A stretch of DNA of 64,000 nt from Hyphomicrobiales bacterium (GCA_900469965.1 UBZP01000025.1:76441-140440), one strand, 5' to 3'. Shown: positions 9,322 through 18,428, counted from the stretch's first letter. Notes: a model not told the origin generated them from the sequence alone. Program-made: numbers and translations.

Positions 9322-10548
9322 TCAGCGTACGAGGTTGACGAGAACGTCCATCAGTTCGGAGCCGGTCTGGAAGACCTTCGAGTTGGCCGTGTAGTTGCGC
9401 TGGGACTCGATCATGCTGGTGAGTTCCTCGGCGATGTCGACGTTGGAATCCTCCAGCGCGCCCGAGAGGATCGTGCCGTAGCCGCTGTTGCCGGCATAAC
9501 CCATGACGACGACGCCGGATTCGTTGCTCTGGGTGTAGATGTTGCCCGCGAGCGGCGTCAGCATGTCCGGGCTCTGGACGTTGGCCATGGCGATGCGGAA
9601 CTTGGGGACCAGGTCGCCGTTGTCGTACTTCACCGACAGGATGCCGTCGTCGCTGATCTCGTAGCCGGTCACTTCGCTGGGGCCGCTGCCGTTGATGTCG
9701 CCGTCGGCGCCGAACTCCTTGTTCAGCTGCGTCGTTCCCGTCAGATTGATGTCGAGCGCGTTGAGGACCGGTGCACCCGGGCCGGCGCCGAACGTCATGC
9801 CGGCGGTGGAGATCATGCCGGTAGCGGGGGTGATCAGAACGCCGGTGTTGTCGAATTCCAGGGTCTCGGTGGCCAGCGTCGTGACCGTGCCGGTGTCCGG
9901 ATCGGTGTAGGTCACCGTCAGGCCCCACTCACCGGCCGTGGCGGTCGTGGAATAGGTGAAGTCCAGCTTGCGGGTGTTGCCCAGGCTGTCATAGGCGACC
10001 AGCGAGGTCGTCTTGCTGTAGGGGTGCGCCTCGTTGGAGGGCAGGTTCACCGCGAGCTCGCCGGCCGTCGACGGCGTTGCCGTGAGCGAACCGTCGGAGA
10101 GGTTGATCTCGGAGAGACCGTCGTAGCCGTTGATGACGATCGTCGGATCGGCCGTCGAGGAATACTCGTAGCCCATCAGCTTGTAGCCGGCCGTGTTGCG
10201 AAGCGTGCCGTCCGACATCGGCGTGAATGCGCCGGCGCGGGTCAGGTACTCGACGCCGTCGGCGCCGGAGACGATGAAGAAGCCGTTGCCGTTGATGGCC
10301 AGGTCCGTCGCCGAGGTCGTGTAGGTGAACGTGCCCTGCGAGGAGATCGAGTAGCGGACGTCGGTGGTGACGCCACCGGAGTTGTAGGCTCCGCCGGTGG
10401 AGGGCAGGATCAACGAGGAGAACTGGGTCGAGGCCTTCTTGTAGCCCGTGGTGTTGGCGTTGGCGATGTTGTCTGCGACCGCGCTCAGCCGGTTGGACTG
10501 GGCATTCATGCCGGACACGCCGGTTCTCATGGTTCCGTAGAGGCTCAT
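9322..10548 (-). CDS. flgE: Flagellar hook protein FlgE
   Basis: FlgE polymerises into the hook. Starting at the ATG at 10548, preceded by a GAGGAA ribosome site, the protein has 408 residues. The N-terminus reads MSLYGTMRTGVSGMNAQSNR followed by VADNIANANTTGYKK, the canonical hook signature. The C-terminus carries the matching helical motif with SMIESQRNYTANSK and an LMDVLVNLVR end. The middle is the variable surface domain. A longer reading to 10674 has an implausible arginine-rich N-terminus. Confidence 0.96.
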   Translation of the reverse strand: MSLYGTMRTGVSGMNAQSNRLSAVADNIANANTTGYKKASTQFSSLILPSTGGAYNSGGVTTDVRYSISSQGTFTYTTSATDLAINGNGFFIVSGADGVEYLTRAGAFTPMSDGTLRNTAGYKLMGYEYSSTADPTIVINGYDGLSEINLSDGSLTATPSTAGELAVNLPSNEAHPYSKTTSLVAYDSLGNTRKLDFTYSTTATAGEWGLTVTYTDPDTGTVTTLATETLEFDNTGVLITPATGMISTAGMTFGAGPGAPVLNALDINLTGTTQLNKEFGADGDINGSGPSEVTGYEISDDGILSVKYDNGDLVPKFRIAMANVQSPDMLTPLAGNIYTQSNESGVVVMGYAGNSGYGTILSGALEDSNVDIAEELTSMIESQRNYTANSKVFQTGSELMDVLVNLVR

Positions 10549-10673
10549 GCTTGATTCCTCGCTATTCAAATATGGGACGAGAGTATGAGGTGTGCCTTGC
10601 GTGAGGCTGTATGCCAGTGGCCTTGCGCCACCGCCGCGTTTCGAGGGGGCCGCGCGTGCGGCCCGCCCTCGCA

Positions 10674-11345
10674 TCAGCTCCAGTCGATGCAGTAGCCGAG
10701 GAAGCGCTTCGAATCGATCGGATCGAAGCCGAGCTTCTTGCGAAGCTTCTTGCGCAGCTTGCTGATGTGGCTCTCGACCACGTTCTCTTCGACGTCCTCG
10801 TCGAAGATCCCGTAGATCGCGTTGAAGATCTGCGTCTTCGACAGGCGACGGCCGCGGTTTGCGACCAAGTATTCGAGAATGCGGCGCTCGCGCCGCGGCA
10901 GGGGAAACACCGTGCCTTCGATCTCCGGGTCGCGACCGTCGGAGAAGACCCGGATCGGTCCGATGTCGGTGAAGTTGGCGAGCGCCTTCAGCCGCCGGCG
11001 GATCGCCGCCGCGCGGGCCAGGATCTCGCGCGGGTGCACCGGCTTGCGGACGACATCGTCGACACCGCAGTCAAAGAAGGCCAGCGTCGTCTCGAGCGAG
11101 GGGGTGTCGCTGACGGCGATCACCGGCGCCTGCGAGCGATCCCGGATCGCCCGCGGCAGTTCCATCGTCTGCTGGCCCTGGCCGATCAAAAACGCCTCGA
11201 CGGCATCCAGATCGCTGTCTGCGGCCGAGTTGACCCATTCTCCGAATTCCTTCGGATCAAAGCCCGTCGAGGGCACGCCCTCGCGACCAAATAGTGAAGT
11301 GTAACCGTCCTTAACGAGCTCGCGCTCATCAACCACTACGATCAT
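10674..11345 (-). CDS. rem: Motility transcription activator Rem (OmpR-type, atypical receiver)
   Basis: Rem is the rhizobial activator of late flagellar, motor and chemotaxis genes; in Sinorhizobium its gene is activated by VisN/VisR. The 223-residue protein has a receiver-like domain (about 1-115) and an OmpR-type winged helix (about 125-223, with [20 protein letters not shown]). The receiver keeps the lysine-proline pair (K101-P102), but I find no Asp at the expected phosphoacceptor position near residues 50-57. It is therefore probably not phosphorylated in the usual way. A perfect CtrA-type box lies about 100 bases upstream. Confidence 0.93.
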   Translation of the reverse strand: MIVVVDERELVKDGYTSLFGREGVPSTGFDPKEFGEWVNSAADSDLDAVEAFLIGQGQQTMELPRAIRDRSQAPVIAVSDTPSLETTLAFFDCGVDDVVRKPVHPREILARAAAIRRRLKALANFTDIGPIRVFSDGRDPEIEGTVFPLPRRERRILEYLVANRGRRLSKTQIFNAIYGIFDEDVEENVVESHISKLRKKLRKKLGFDPIDSKRFLGYCIDWS

Positions 11346-11436
11346 TCGTCCGCCTCCGAATCAGTGTGGTGCCTCGTTAAGAGAGTGGTACGAATCGAGG
11401 GATTCAGCGGCAATTAGATAAAATCATCTGATTTTT

Positions 11437-11455
11437 TTAATAATTGATTAACCAT
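11437..11455 (+). promoter_or_regulatory. CtrA-type box (TTAA-N7-TTAACCAT) upstream of rem
   Basis: TTAA at 11437-11440, seven bases, then TTAACCAT at 11448-11455. This is a full match to the alphaproteobacterial CtrA consensus TTAA-N7-TTAA, including the extended half-site TTAACCAT. It lies 92-110 bases upstream of the rem start codon in an AT-rich, gene-free region (11346-11614). Binding is inferred, not shown. Confidence 0.6.
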
Positions 11456-11614
11456 TGCGGGGCGATTTGATCTACATCTAGTAGGTCGCGCCAAATATAC
11501 GACTATTTCACAGTGGAAAAGTTAACGCCGACCGGATTCAATCCTTGCCAGCCTTAAAGTGCGCCAATTGCCGCCACATTTTGGCGGAGGCGCCATTTTC
11601 AATTTTCGATTGAA

Positions 11615-12187
11615 TCAGCGGCAGAACGAGCGGGCGTTCGCGGTCCAGCTGCCATAGCCCGTCGCGACCAGGTTCGCGATCACGCGGCAGACATAGCGCT
11701 TCTGCGCCGGATCGTTGTTCGGACCGGCATGATAGCGGGCAACCGCCATCGTCCAGGTCTCATGCCGCGCGTGCAGCTCCGACAGGAAGCGCGCGGCGTA
11801 TTCGACGTTGCGACGCGGGTTCAGCATCTCCGCCGGCGAGGAGAATTCCGACCCGTGGAAGTGATGATTGATCTGCATGCAGCCGAGGTCGATCAGCTTC
11901 GCGCCGCCGGCCCGGGCCTTCTGGAACCACTGCAGCGCCTCGCGTTCGCTGGAGGCGAAATAGGCCTTGCCCTCGATGTTCAGCGCATAGGGCTGGAGCG
12001 ACCCCTTGCGGCCGGTCTCCGCAAGCCCGACCGAATAGAGGATGCCCGCGGGGATGCCGTACTTCGAGGCAGCCGAGAGGATCTCGCGCTCGCAACTGCC
12101 CGTCGACGCCGTGGCCTCAGAGGAAGACCCCGCCAGAAGGACGGCGCTGGTCATTGCTAGTGAGGCTATCCACCTGGCCGTATTCAT
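11615..12187 (-). CDS. Periplasmic lytic transglycosylase (SLT family) of the flagellar cluster
   Basis: The 190-residue product has a signal peptide (about residues 1-27, cleavage after ATA) and a lysozyme-like SLT domain. The likely catalytic Glu57 lies in GLAETGR; GCMQINHHFHG and the C-terminal VARYHAGPN motif support the fold. It probably cuts peptidoglycan locally to let the rod pass, a job done by the C-terminal half of FlgJ in enteric bacteria, which is absent from the FlgJ here. The chosen start has a strong GAAGGA ribosome site and lies 71 bases inside the end of fliK, so the two are likely coupled. Confidence 0.88.
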   Translation of the reverse strand: MNTARWIASLAMTSAVLLAGSSSEATASTGSCEREILSAASKYGIPAGILYSVGLAETGRKGSLQPYALNIEGKAYFASSEREALQWFQKARAGGAKLIDLGCMQINHHFHGSEFSSPAEMLNPRRNVEYAARFLSELHARHETWTMAVARYHAGPNNDPAQKRYVCRVIANLVATGYGSWTANARSFCR

Positions 12188-13568
12188 GCGCCGGTCCTTC
12201 GTTGAATGCTGTCTGGGCGGCCTGGCGGGGCTCGCCGCCCTGCTGCCGTCCGCTGCCGCCCTCGCGCGCCTGCTGCTGGCCGGCGAACTGCGCCTGCGAA
12301 TCCCCCTGCCCGGTGGCGCTGCCGCCGCGATCGGACGACGGTGCCATCTGGACGTTGACCTGGTCGATGCTGAAGCCGTGGCCGCGCAGCGCCTTGACGA
12401 TCGCGTCCTGGTCGTCGCTGAGGTGGCGGAAGGCCTTGCCCGTCTCGACCTTGAGGTCGACGACCAGCGTTTCGCCCTGCAGCCTCAGCGAGGCCGTGAC
12501 CGTGCCGAGATCGATCGGCTGAAGCTGGATCTTGAGCGTGTTGACGACCTTGCCGGTCACATCCGGCGCGCTGTCGGTCTGCTCGGCCAATGCGGCCGCC
12601 CAGGCGGGATCCTGCGCGATGGCGGCCGTCACCGCGGTGATGTTGCCCTGCTGGGCCAAGCCCAGATACCGACGCGAGTCCAGCACCGCAACGGTTTCGA
12701 CGCCCGGAAGCCTGACCTGGTCGGAGGTCGCCGTACCCTCGCCCTTGCCGCCGACTGTGATGTCCACGGACGTCGCCTTGCCGTCGGAACGCACCAGCCG
12801 GAAGATCTGATCGGCATCGTCGCCGGCGGTATCGGCCGCCGGCGCCCCGGCCTCGGTGCCGTCCTGCGACACGCCTGCAGGGAGTGCTGCTGCCGCACCG
12901 GCCCGGCCGCCGGGCATGCCGGGCACGGCCTCGGCGGCATCGCCGCCGCCGGCCACCTGCCCCGTCCTGCCGCCCTGGCCTGCCTGTGCCTGGCCCCCCG
13001 CGGCTGCCACCACCTCGGGCGGCGTTCCGGTGGCGGGCTGGCCCGCCGGCTCGCCGGTCAGCAGCGAGATCAGGCTGTCCAGCCCGTCGCCGGCATCGCC
13101 ATCGTCACTCTCGTCGCCGTCGGCACCGTCGACAGACCCTGCCCCATCCACGTCGCCGTCGGCGGGCGCGGCTATCACATCCGGAGCGGCCGGGAGCTGG
13201 CCCGCTTCGGCGGGGACCGTCCCATTGCCGGGCACGGCCGCTTCCGGATCCGCCTCGGTCGACGGCGCGCGCGTCCGGTCCAGCAGTTCGGCCGGGATCC
13301 GCTGCAACAGGGACACGGTGGTCGCTCCGTCGCCCTCGCCGTCTGCCGCCTGCCCCTTCAGGGAGTGTGCCGCCGTGTGTTCCTGCTCGATGCCCGCATC
13401 CGCGAGACTCTTTCGACCCGGCGACGCCGGATCGCGGCCTCGCGTCGCGACGCTGTCGAAGGTCTCGGAAAACTGCCCCCTGGCCTCGCCGTCCGACTTC
13501 GCCTTGCCCGCGCCACGGCTCGTCCTCGCCTCAACCTGGCCCACTGTGCTCGTGTCGATGCTGGTCAA
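12117..13568 (-). CDS. fliK: Flagellar hook-length control protein FliK
   Basis: FliK measures hook length and triggers the export switch from hook to filament subunits. The 483-residue protein has a long, low-complexity, Ala/Gly/Pro/Asp-rich N-terminal ruler region (about 1-300). A more conserved C-terminal domain (about 335-430) contains KIQLQPIDLGTVTASLRLQG, the Flg_hook pattern. In older rhizobial literature this gene was called motD. It overlaps motC by four bases and the transglycosylase gene by 71. Confidence 0.9.
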   Translation of the reverse strand: MTSIDTSTVGQVEARTSRGAGKAKSDGEARGQFSETFDSVATRGRDPASPGRKSLADAGIEQEHTAAHSLKGQAADGEGDGATTVSLLQRIPAELLDRTRAPSTEADPEAAVPGNGTVPAEAGQLPAAPDVIAAPADGDVDGAGSVDGADGDESDDGDAGDGLDSLISLLTGEPAGQPATGTPPEVVAAAGGQAQAGQGGRTGQVAGGGDAAEAVPGMPGGRAGAAAALPAGVSQDGTEAGAPAADTAGDDADQIFRLVRSDGKATSVDITVGGKGEGTATSDQVRLPGVETVAVLDSRRYLGLAQQGNITAVTAAIAQDPAWAAALAEQTDSAPDVTGKVVNTLKIQLQPIDLGTVTASLRLQGETLVVDLKVETGKAFRHLSDDQDAIVKALRGHGFSIDQVNVQMAPSSDRGGSATGQGDSQAQFAGQQQAREGGSGRQQGGEPRQAAQTAFNEGPAHEYGQVDSLTSNDQRRPSGGVFL

Positions 13569-14932
13569 CTTCCCTCTCCCTCCAGGAGTTTGTCGATCTC
13601 GTCGAGTTTCGATCGGCCCGTCGCGACGAAGCCTTCGAAAGCGGGATCGACCGCCTGCTGCGGCTCCCCATTGGCTGTTTCTTCCGGCGCCGGCGCGGCC
13701 GAAGCTTCTGCCGCCGGTTCCTGCACGGCCGGTTCGGCCGCAACGGCGGTCGGGCTCATGCGTTCGTCTTCGCTTACATTTCCTGCCGGAGCCGGCGCGG
13801 CCTGGACGGTCGCCGCCGGCGCCCCCGGCGCGTCGACCGCCGGTGCCTCTGGCGCATCGGTCGCCGGCGCGTCGACGGCAAGTTCCGGCGGCCGCAGGAC
13901 CTCCTCGGCGATGCGGCGCGCGGCCTCCTTCAGGGCGCGGTCCTTGGCCGACAGTTCCTCATCGGGGATCGCCGACAGCCGTTCCACCGCCTGGGTGACG
14001 TCCGCGGACGAAATCGAGGCGAGGCCGGAATAGAGGTCGGCCAGCGTCCGCGGCCCCTCCTCGCCGTCACCGGTCAGCGCGTGCGCGCGTTCGGCGGCAA
14101 CGGCGGCCAGCCTGCTCTTTCCGGAGATTGCCGAAAGGCGCGCCATCCGCAGGTAGACCTCCCGCTGGCGCGGCTCGTCCATGAAGGACAGGATCTCCTG
14201 GATCGTCTCCTCGCCGATCTTCTCGAAATTCGAGACGACGAGCCTGACGAAAAGATCGGCGAACTGGCTGGCATAGGGCGAGTGCAGGAACCTGCGGGCG
14301 TACCGGCTGGCATAGGCGACGCCCTTTTCGACCATGCCGTTCTGTTCGGCCACGTAGATCGACCGGCGCAGCGCGGCCTCCTCGACGATCGTACCGGGCG
14401 CGATCAGGCGCGCCCAGTCGAAATAGGTGAGCGCCAGATTGGGATCCTTGCGCAGGACCGAGTTCGCCGAGACGAGCGCCAGGTAGGGCGCGATCTCGAG
14501 GTTCTTGTATTCGGGGAAAATCTCGGCGACCGTCCGCGTGCTGGCCGCGCCGCGACCGCTGACGTAGTTGCGCACCGCTTCGGTGATGCGCTGGTCGAAA
14601 TGCCCGGACACGTCCTTCTTCGCCAGGAGTTCGAGCGTCTCAGGATTGCCGCCGCTCATGGCATAGACCAGTGCGGCATCGACGTTGCGCGGATCGGCGA
14701 AGATCGAGGGGTCGGCCGTGCGCAGACGCTCGTCGATGGTCGACAGCAGGAAGCGCTGCATCTCCATGGCGGAGTGATCGCCCATCACCACGGTGTCCTG
14801 GACGTATTGCAGCGAGCGGATCATCTTGTAGGGCGCGAGATCCTCCAGGTCCTGGCCATACGCCGACGCTGCGAGCCCGAGGCCCGCAGCCAGCACCAGT
14901 CCGAATGTCGCAAGCCCCCTGGCTGGCCGCAT
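13565..14932 (-). CDS. motC: Periplasmic motility protein MotC
   Basis: MotC is a periplasmic protein of rhizobia that interacts with MotB and modulates motor torque and speed. From the ATG at 14932 the protein has 455 residues: a signal peptide (about 1-27, cleaved after SAYGQ), a helical repeat-like body, then an Ala/Pro/Glu-rich tail. The start lies four bases after the motB stop. A longer reading to 15025 would run into motB and was rejected. MotC occurs only in rhizobia-type motors. Confidence 0.92.
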   Translation of the reverse strand: MRPARGLATFGLVLAAGLGLAASAYGQDLEDLAPYKMIRSLQYVQDTVVMGDHSAMEMQRFLLSTIDERLRTADPSIFADPRNVDAALVYAMSGGNPETLELLAKKDVSGHFDQRITEAVRNYVSGRGAASTRTVAEIFPEYKNLEIAPYLALVSANSVLRKDPNLALTYFDWARLIAPGTIVEEAALRRSIYVAEQNGMVEKGVAYASRYARRFLHSPYASQFADLFVRLVVSNFEKIGEETIQEILSFMDEPRQREVYLRMARLSAISGKSRLAAVAAERAHALTGDGEEGPRTLADLYSGLASISSADVTQAVERLSAIPDEELSAKDRALKEAARRIAEEVLRPPELAVDAPATDAPEAPAVDAPGAPAATVQAAPAPAGNVSEDERMSPTAVAAEPAVQEPAAEASAAPAPEETANGEPQQAVDPAFEGFVATGRSKLDEIDKLLEGEGS

Positions 14933-14936
14933 GACG

Positions 14937-16106
14937 CTACCCCTCGTTTGCCTGGATGAGGATCTCGATGCGGCGGTTGGCGTCCGCCATCGGATCTTCC
15001 GGCACCTTCGGCCGCCGGTCGGCAAAGCCGCTGACCTGGCTGACGCGTTTCTCGTCGAGCCCGCCGCGGACCAGCATGTAGTAGGCGCTCTGGGCGCGTG
15101 CCGAGGAGAGCTGCCAGTTGTCGCCGTTGCCGCGGAACGGGCGCGCGTCGGTATGGCCGCGGATCGCGATCGCGCCCTTGCGCTCGGAGAGGATCTTGCC
15201 GATCTTCTCCATCGCTATCACCATCTCCTTGTTCGGCAGTGCCGAGCCGACGTTGAACATCGCCGAATCCGACTGATCCATCAGGCTGACGAGGAGGCCG
15301 CCTTCCGACGGCGTGACCGTCAGGCCCTCGGCGAGCTTGCCGAGCGCACCGATGTTCTTGACGATCTCCTGCTGCAGTTCCTTGGCGTCGGCTTCCTGCT
15401 TTGCGGCGTCGGCCGCGTCCTTGCCGGCGGCGTCCTTGCCGGCCTCTTCCTCCGTCTTTCCGGCGGCGTCGGCCGTGAGGGGCTGCGCCGGCTTGGAGAC
15501 GTTTTCGCTGCCGGCGCTGGTCGCCTGGCTGATCTCCACCTGCTGCGTCCAGAAATCCGGGTCGAAGGGATCGCGATAGGCCTCGCCGCCGGCAGCGCCG
15601 GTTGCAGGCCCGGCATCGGCGGCGCCGCCATCGCCCTTGGCGCTGACATTGGCCTGCTGCCCGACTTCCTGGGCGATCTCGGAGAGGACGGAATACGGGT
15701 TCTGGAAGAAGTCGGCCTGCGAATACTGGCTCTCCTCGCCCGCGGTCGTGCTCTGCTGCTTGCCCTGCTCGGCGCCCTGCGATTGCGACTGTTTCTCGCC
15801 ATCGTTGTTGGACTTGTCCTGCGTATCCTCGCCCTCCGCCTGCTTTCCGGGTTTCTTGAGGGATTTGTCGGCCGGCTTGTCGTCGGTCAGCTTGATGGGG
15901 TTGAAGTAGGACGCGACGGACGCCTTGGTCTCCTCGTTCGCCGCATTGATCAGCCACATGACGAGGAAGAACGCCATCATCGCGGTCATGAAGTCCGCAT
16001 AGGCGATCTTCCAGGCGGCGGCGTGATGATCGCCCTCGTGATCACCATGCCGCTTGACGATGATGATCTCGTTCTTGCCGTTGTGGTGGTTGTCGCCTTC
16101 GCTCAT
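14937..16106 (-). CDS. motB: Flagellar stator protein MotB
   Basis: MotB forms the stator with MotA and anchors it to peptidoglycan. The 389-residue product has a basic cytoplasmic N-terminus and a single membrane helix (about 33-55) with the proton-binding Asp38 in YADFMTAMMAFFLVMW. A long acidic, Gln- and Ala-rich periplasmic linker (about 70-250) leads to a C-terminal OmpA-like domain (AIRGHTDARPF, then ANRRIEILI). It overlaps the FliH-like gene by four bases. motA lies about 19 kb away at 35108, as is usual in rhizobia. Confidence 0.96.
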   Translation of the reverse strand: MSEGDNHHNGKNEIIIVKRHGDHEGDHHAAAWKIAYADFMTAMMAFFLVMWLINAANEETKASVASYFNPIKLTDDKPADKSLKKPGKQAEGEDTQDKSNNDGEKQSQSQGAEQGKQQSTTAGEESQYSQADFFQNPYSVLSEIAQEVGQQANVSAKGDGGAADAGPATGAAGGEAYRDPFDPDFWTQQVEISQATSAGSENVSKPAQPLTADAAGKTEEEAGKDAAGKDAADAAKQEADAKELQQEIVKNIGALGKLAEGLTVTPSEGGLLVSLMDQSDSAMFNVGSALPNKEMVIAMEKIGKILSERKGAIAIRGHTDARPFRGNGDNWQLSSARAQSAYYMLVRGGLDEKRVSQVSGFADRRPKVPEDPMADANRRIEILIQANEG

Positions 16107-16756
16107 GCCAGCACCCTGCGTACAGTGTCAGCCCAGGCCGCCATCCGCGTCACCAGGACCGCATCCCCGAACTCCGCCACGAGATCGAGATCGTCCGCCT
16201 CCAGGTGTCGGAAGACCGGAGCCCCGTCCTCGAATTGCAGCTTCAGTTGTTCAAAAAGGTTGGACGGCCCCTTGACCGTCACGACGACGCCGTCTCCTTC
16301 CGGAAGGCCGGCGCGAATGGCCGCCGCCAGGTCGGCGATCGCCTTCTCTGAGAGCACCTCGTCGAGCACCGGCGCCAGGACGTTCGCCGCCTGGCTCGCG
16401 ACGAGATCGGCGAGCGTATCGGTCATCGACCTGAACCTTTCGGCGATCACGGACAGCGCGTGCCTCTCCAGGCGATCGCGCAACGCGTCGATTTCCGCGG
16501 CATGCGCGCTGCGCAGCCCTTCGATCTCCGCCCGGTGGCGGGCCGAAAGCTCGGCTTCGGCTTCGGCGCGTCCGGCCGCGAAGGCCTGCTCGCGCTCGGC
16601 TTCGACGTCGATCTCGGGTTCGGATGCGGACAAGTCGAAAGCGGGCTCCTCGGCAAGGCTTGCGGATCTGGCGAATGCACCGTCATGCAGGAAGGGCGAC
16701 TGCGGCCGCCGCGGCTCGCTGAAATCCTTCAGGTATCTTGCAAGCTGCAGACTCAT
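16103..16756 (-). CDS. fliH: FliH-like flagellar export regulator (putative)
   Basis: The protein has 217 residues from the ATG at 16756. A disordered N-terminus is followed by a long charged helix (about 50-105, rich in Ala/Glu/Arg) and a compact C-terminal domain. This is the architecture of FliH, which binds and inhibits the ATPase FliI. No other fliH candidate is present in the cluster. An upstream ATG at 16825 would add 23 residues and cannot be excluded. It overlaps motB by four bases. Sequence conservation of FliH is low, so confidence is moderate. Confidence 0.6.
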   Translation of the reverse strand: MSLQLARYLKDFSEPRRPQSPFLHDGAFARSASLAEEPAFDLSASEPEIDVEAEREQAFAAGRAEAEAELSARHRAEIEGLRSAHAAEIDALRDRLERHALSVIAERFRSMTDTLADLVASQAANVLAPVLDEVLSEKAIADLAAAIRAGLPEGDGVVVTVKGPSNLFEQLKLQFEDGAPVFRHLEADDLDLVAEFGDAVLVTRMAAWADTVRRVLA

Positions 16757-16983
16757 CGCGCCCCGTCCCCCGACGAGCCCGTCCGCAGCCCGGACGAGAC
16801 GGCGCATTTCCCGCACCCCGTCCAAGCCCCCTGCCCCGTTTCATTCCCACGCTTCCACACAGCTGCCATGTCTCCTTGGACCCAGCGCCGGCCGGATAGG
16901 GCTGCGGCGCACAATCTTCCTGACTGCAGGTTGCGACGCTAGACGGTCAAACTTGTGCGAGGATGAAGGGTCGGAGGGAAGGT

Positions 16984-17018
16984 CTTGGGCCGCGCCAGGG
17001 CAAATCGCGCGGCCCAAG
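16984..17018 (-). terminator. Stem-loop downstream of the first flagellin gene
   Basis: A perfect 12-base-pair inverted repeat (arms 16984-16995 and 17007-17018, 11-base loop) lies about 100 bases past the stop of the flagellin at 17117. In the minus-strand RNA it is followed by a pyrimidine-rich stretch but no real U-run. It may end or stabilise the flagellin transcript. The rest of the 360-base gap 16757-17116 holds no recognisable gene; it should also contain the promoter of the fliH-motB operon. Confidence 0.5.
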
Positions 17019-17116
17019 CATCCCGAAGCGCCGTTGACCTCGGCGCCCGGTCTTCTTGCGCGCGATCGCCGGGGGCACGGGTCCCCGCCAGACGATCAGC
17101 GCGCCGAACTGCCTGC

Positions 17117-18103
17117 CTACTGCTGGAACAGCTGCAGGATGTTCTGCGAGTTGGTGTTGGCGATCGAGAGCGACTGGATGGCGAGCTGCTGCTGGGTCTG
17201 CAGCGCCTGCAGTCTGGTCGATTCCTCGTTCATGTCCGCGTCCACCAATCGTCCGACGCCGGTGTCGATCGTGTCGATCAGTGTCGCGACGAAATCCTCC
17301 TGCATGTCGATGCGGCTCTGGATCGAGCCCAGGCTCGAGGCGGCGCTCGTCATGGCCTCGAGCTGGCCGTCGACGAACTGGGTCATGGCGTCGAGGGCGT
17401 CGGCATCGTCGTGCGGCCCGGGCGGGTCTGCGATGTCGAGCTGGAGGGCGACGGTGTCGAGATCGGTGATGTCGAGCGTCACCACGGAGAAGCCGAGCGA
17501 GGTCGTGCCGTTGGACGCGAGCTTGTCGAGGATGCCGAGATTGCCGCCGCTGGTATCGAACAGGACGGTGTCTTCATTGAGCGGATAGTCGACGGTCGTC
17601 ACGCCGACCGTGCCGGAGGCATTGCGGATGAAGGAGGCCACGACTTGCTTTGTGACCGTCACCGGCGTTGGGGGAACGGCACCGTCGCTGATGTCTTCCT
17701 GCAGCCAGTTCTCGCCCGAGAAGGAGGCCGATTCGGAAATGCTCTTCAGCTGTTCCTGCAGCTGGTTGATTTCTTCCTGGATCTTGGTGCGGTCGGTGCC
17801 GACGCCATAGGCGGCGACGAGCTTGGCCTTGATTTCCTGGACGACCTCGATGGCGCTTTCCATGGCCGCATAGGCGGTATCGACCTTGGCGGCGCCGAGG
17901 CCGAGCGCGTCCTGAACGGTGGAGAGCGCGCGGTTGTCCGAGCGCATGGTGGTCGCAATCGACCAGTAGGCGGCGTTGTCGGCGGCGGTTTCCACCCGGA
18001 GACCGGAAGAAACGCGTGCCTGGGTGGTCTCGAGATTGCGATCGATTGCACGAAGGGTTTGCAGCGCCGCCATTGCGGCGGCGTTGGTCAATATGCTGGC
18101 CAT
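17117..18103 (-). CDS. Flagellin, divergent paralogue
   Basis: Flagellin is the filament subunit. The 328-residue protein keeps the conserved N-terminal coiled-coil (LTNAAAMAALQTLRAID and ARVSSGLRVETAADNAAYWS) and C-terminal domain ending SQNILQLFQQ. Its central region is about 60 residues shorter and clearly different from the three other flagellins here. It probably corresponds to one of the secondary flagellins of rhizobia (flaB/C/D); I cannot assign the letter. Two perfect CtrA-type boxes lie about 120-160 bases upstream, unlike its neighbours. Confidence 0.95.
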   Translation of the reverse strand: MASILTNAAAMAALQTLRAIDRNLETTQARVSSGLRVETAADNAAYWSIATTMRSDNRALSTVQDALGLGAAKVDTAYAAMESAIEVVQEIKAKLVAAYGVGTDRTKIQEEINQLQEQLKSISESASFSGENWLQEDISDGAVPPTPVTVTKQVVASFIRNASGTVGVTTVDYPLNEDTVLFDTSGGNLGILDKLASNGTTSLGFSVVTLDITDLDTVALQLDIADPPGPHDDADALDAMTQFVDGQLEAMTSAASSLGSIQSRIDMQEDFVATLIDTIDTGVGRLVDADMNEESTRLQALQTQQQLAIQSLSIANTNSQNILQLFQQ

Positions 18104-18220
18104 CGTCTATGCCCTGTCTCGGAGAGAGATTGCAGGCCGGAGTGGGAGCACCGGCAAAGGCGGATCCGCGTCATGCGCGCTGCCACCAACCGTTTTGCCC
18201 TGGGCGGCAGTCCATCATTC

Positions 18221-18235
18221 TTAACGAAGCCTTAA
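18221..18235 (-). promoter_or_regulatory. CtrA-type box (TTAA-N7-TTAA), upstream of the first flagellin
   Basis: TTAA at 18221-18224 and 18232-18235 are separated by exactly seven bases. It is the nearer of two such boxes upstream of the flagellin at 17117-18103, 118-132 bases before its start codon. It matches the CtrA consensus; binding is inferred. Confidence 0.55.
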
Positions 18236-18246
18236 CGCCCGAATGG

Positions 18247-18261
18247 TTAACAAAAGGTTAA
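18247..18261 (-). promoter_or_regulatory. Second CtrA-type box upstream of the first flagellin
   Basis: TTAA at 18247-18250 and 18258-18261 flank exactly seven bases. On the minus strand the second half reads TTAACCAT, the extended CtrA half-site. It is separated by 11 bases from the other box. Confidence 0.6.
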
Positions 18262-18394
18262 CGGCGTCGGATGCGGGGTAACATTCGTTGAGAAAGTGTG
18301 AACATTCGACATTCGCGCAAGCCTGGCGCAAGCCATGGCAGGCGGTCCGGTATTTCGGTTTCGGCACGTCCGGGCCCGATGACGCGCCAACGTC

Positions 18395-18428
18395 AAAACC
18401 CGCGGCTCCTTGCGGAACCGCGGGTTTT
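18395..18428 (-). terminator. Terminator of the second flagellin gene
   Basis: A perfect 11-base-pair stem (arms 18395-18405 and 18418-18428) ends in AAAA/TTTT, giving a U-tail in the minus-strand RNA. It lies 45 bases past the stop of the flagellin at 18473, a good rho-independent terminator that would insulate the first flagellin. Confidence 0.75.

Noticed and set aside
12884-14959. A 691-codon plus-strand frame opposite fliK and motC
   Set aside because: Arginine/proline-rich antisense shadow of low-complexity coding sequence.
14931-17588. An 885-codon plus-strand open frame across motB, fliH and part of a flagellin
   Set aside because: It runs antisense to three recognisable genes and crosses their boundaries and terminator. 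No family match is visible.
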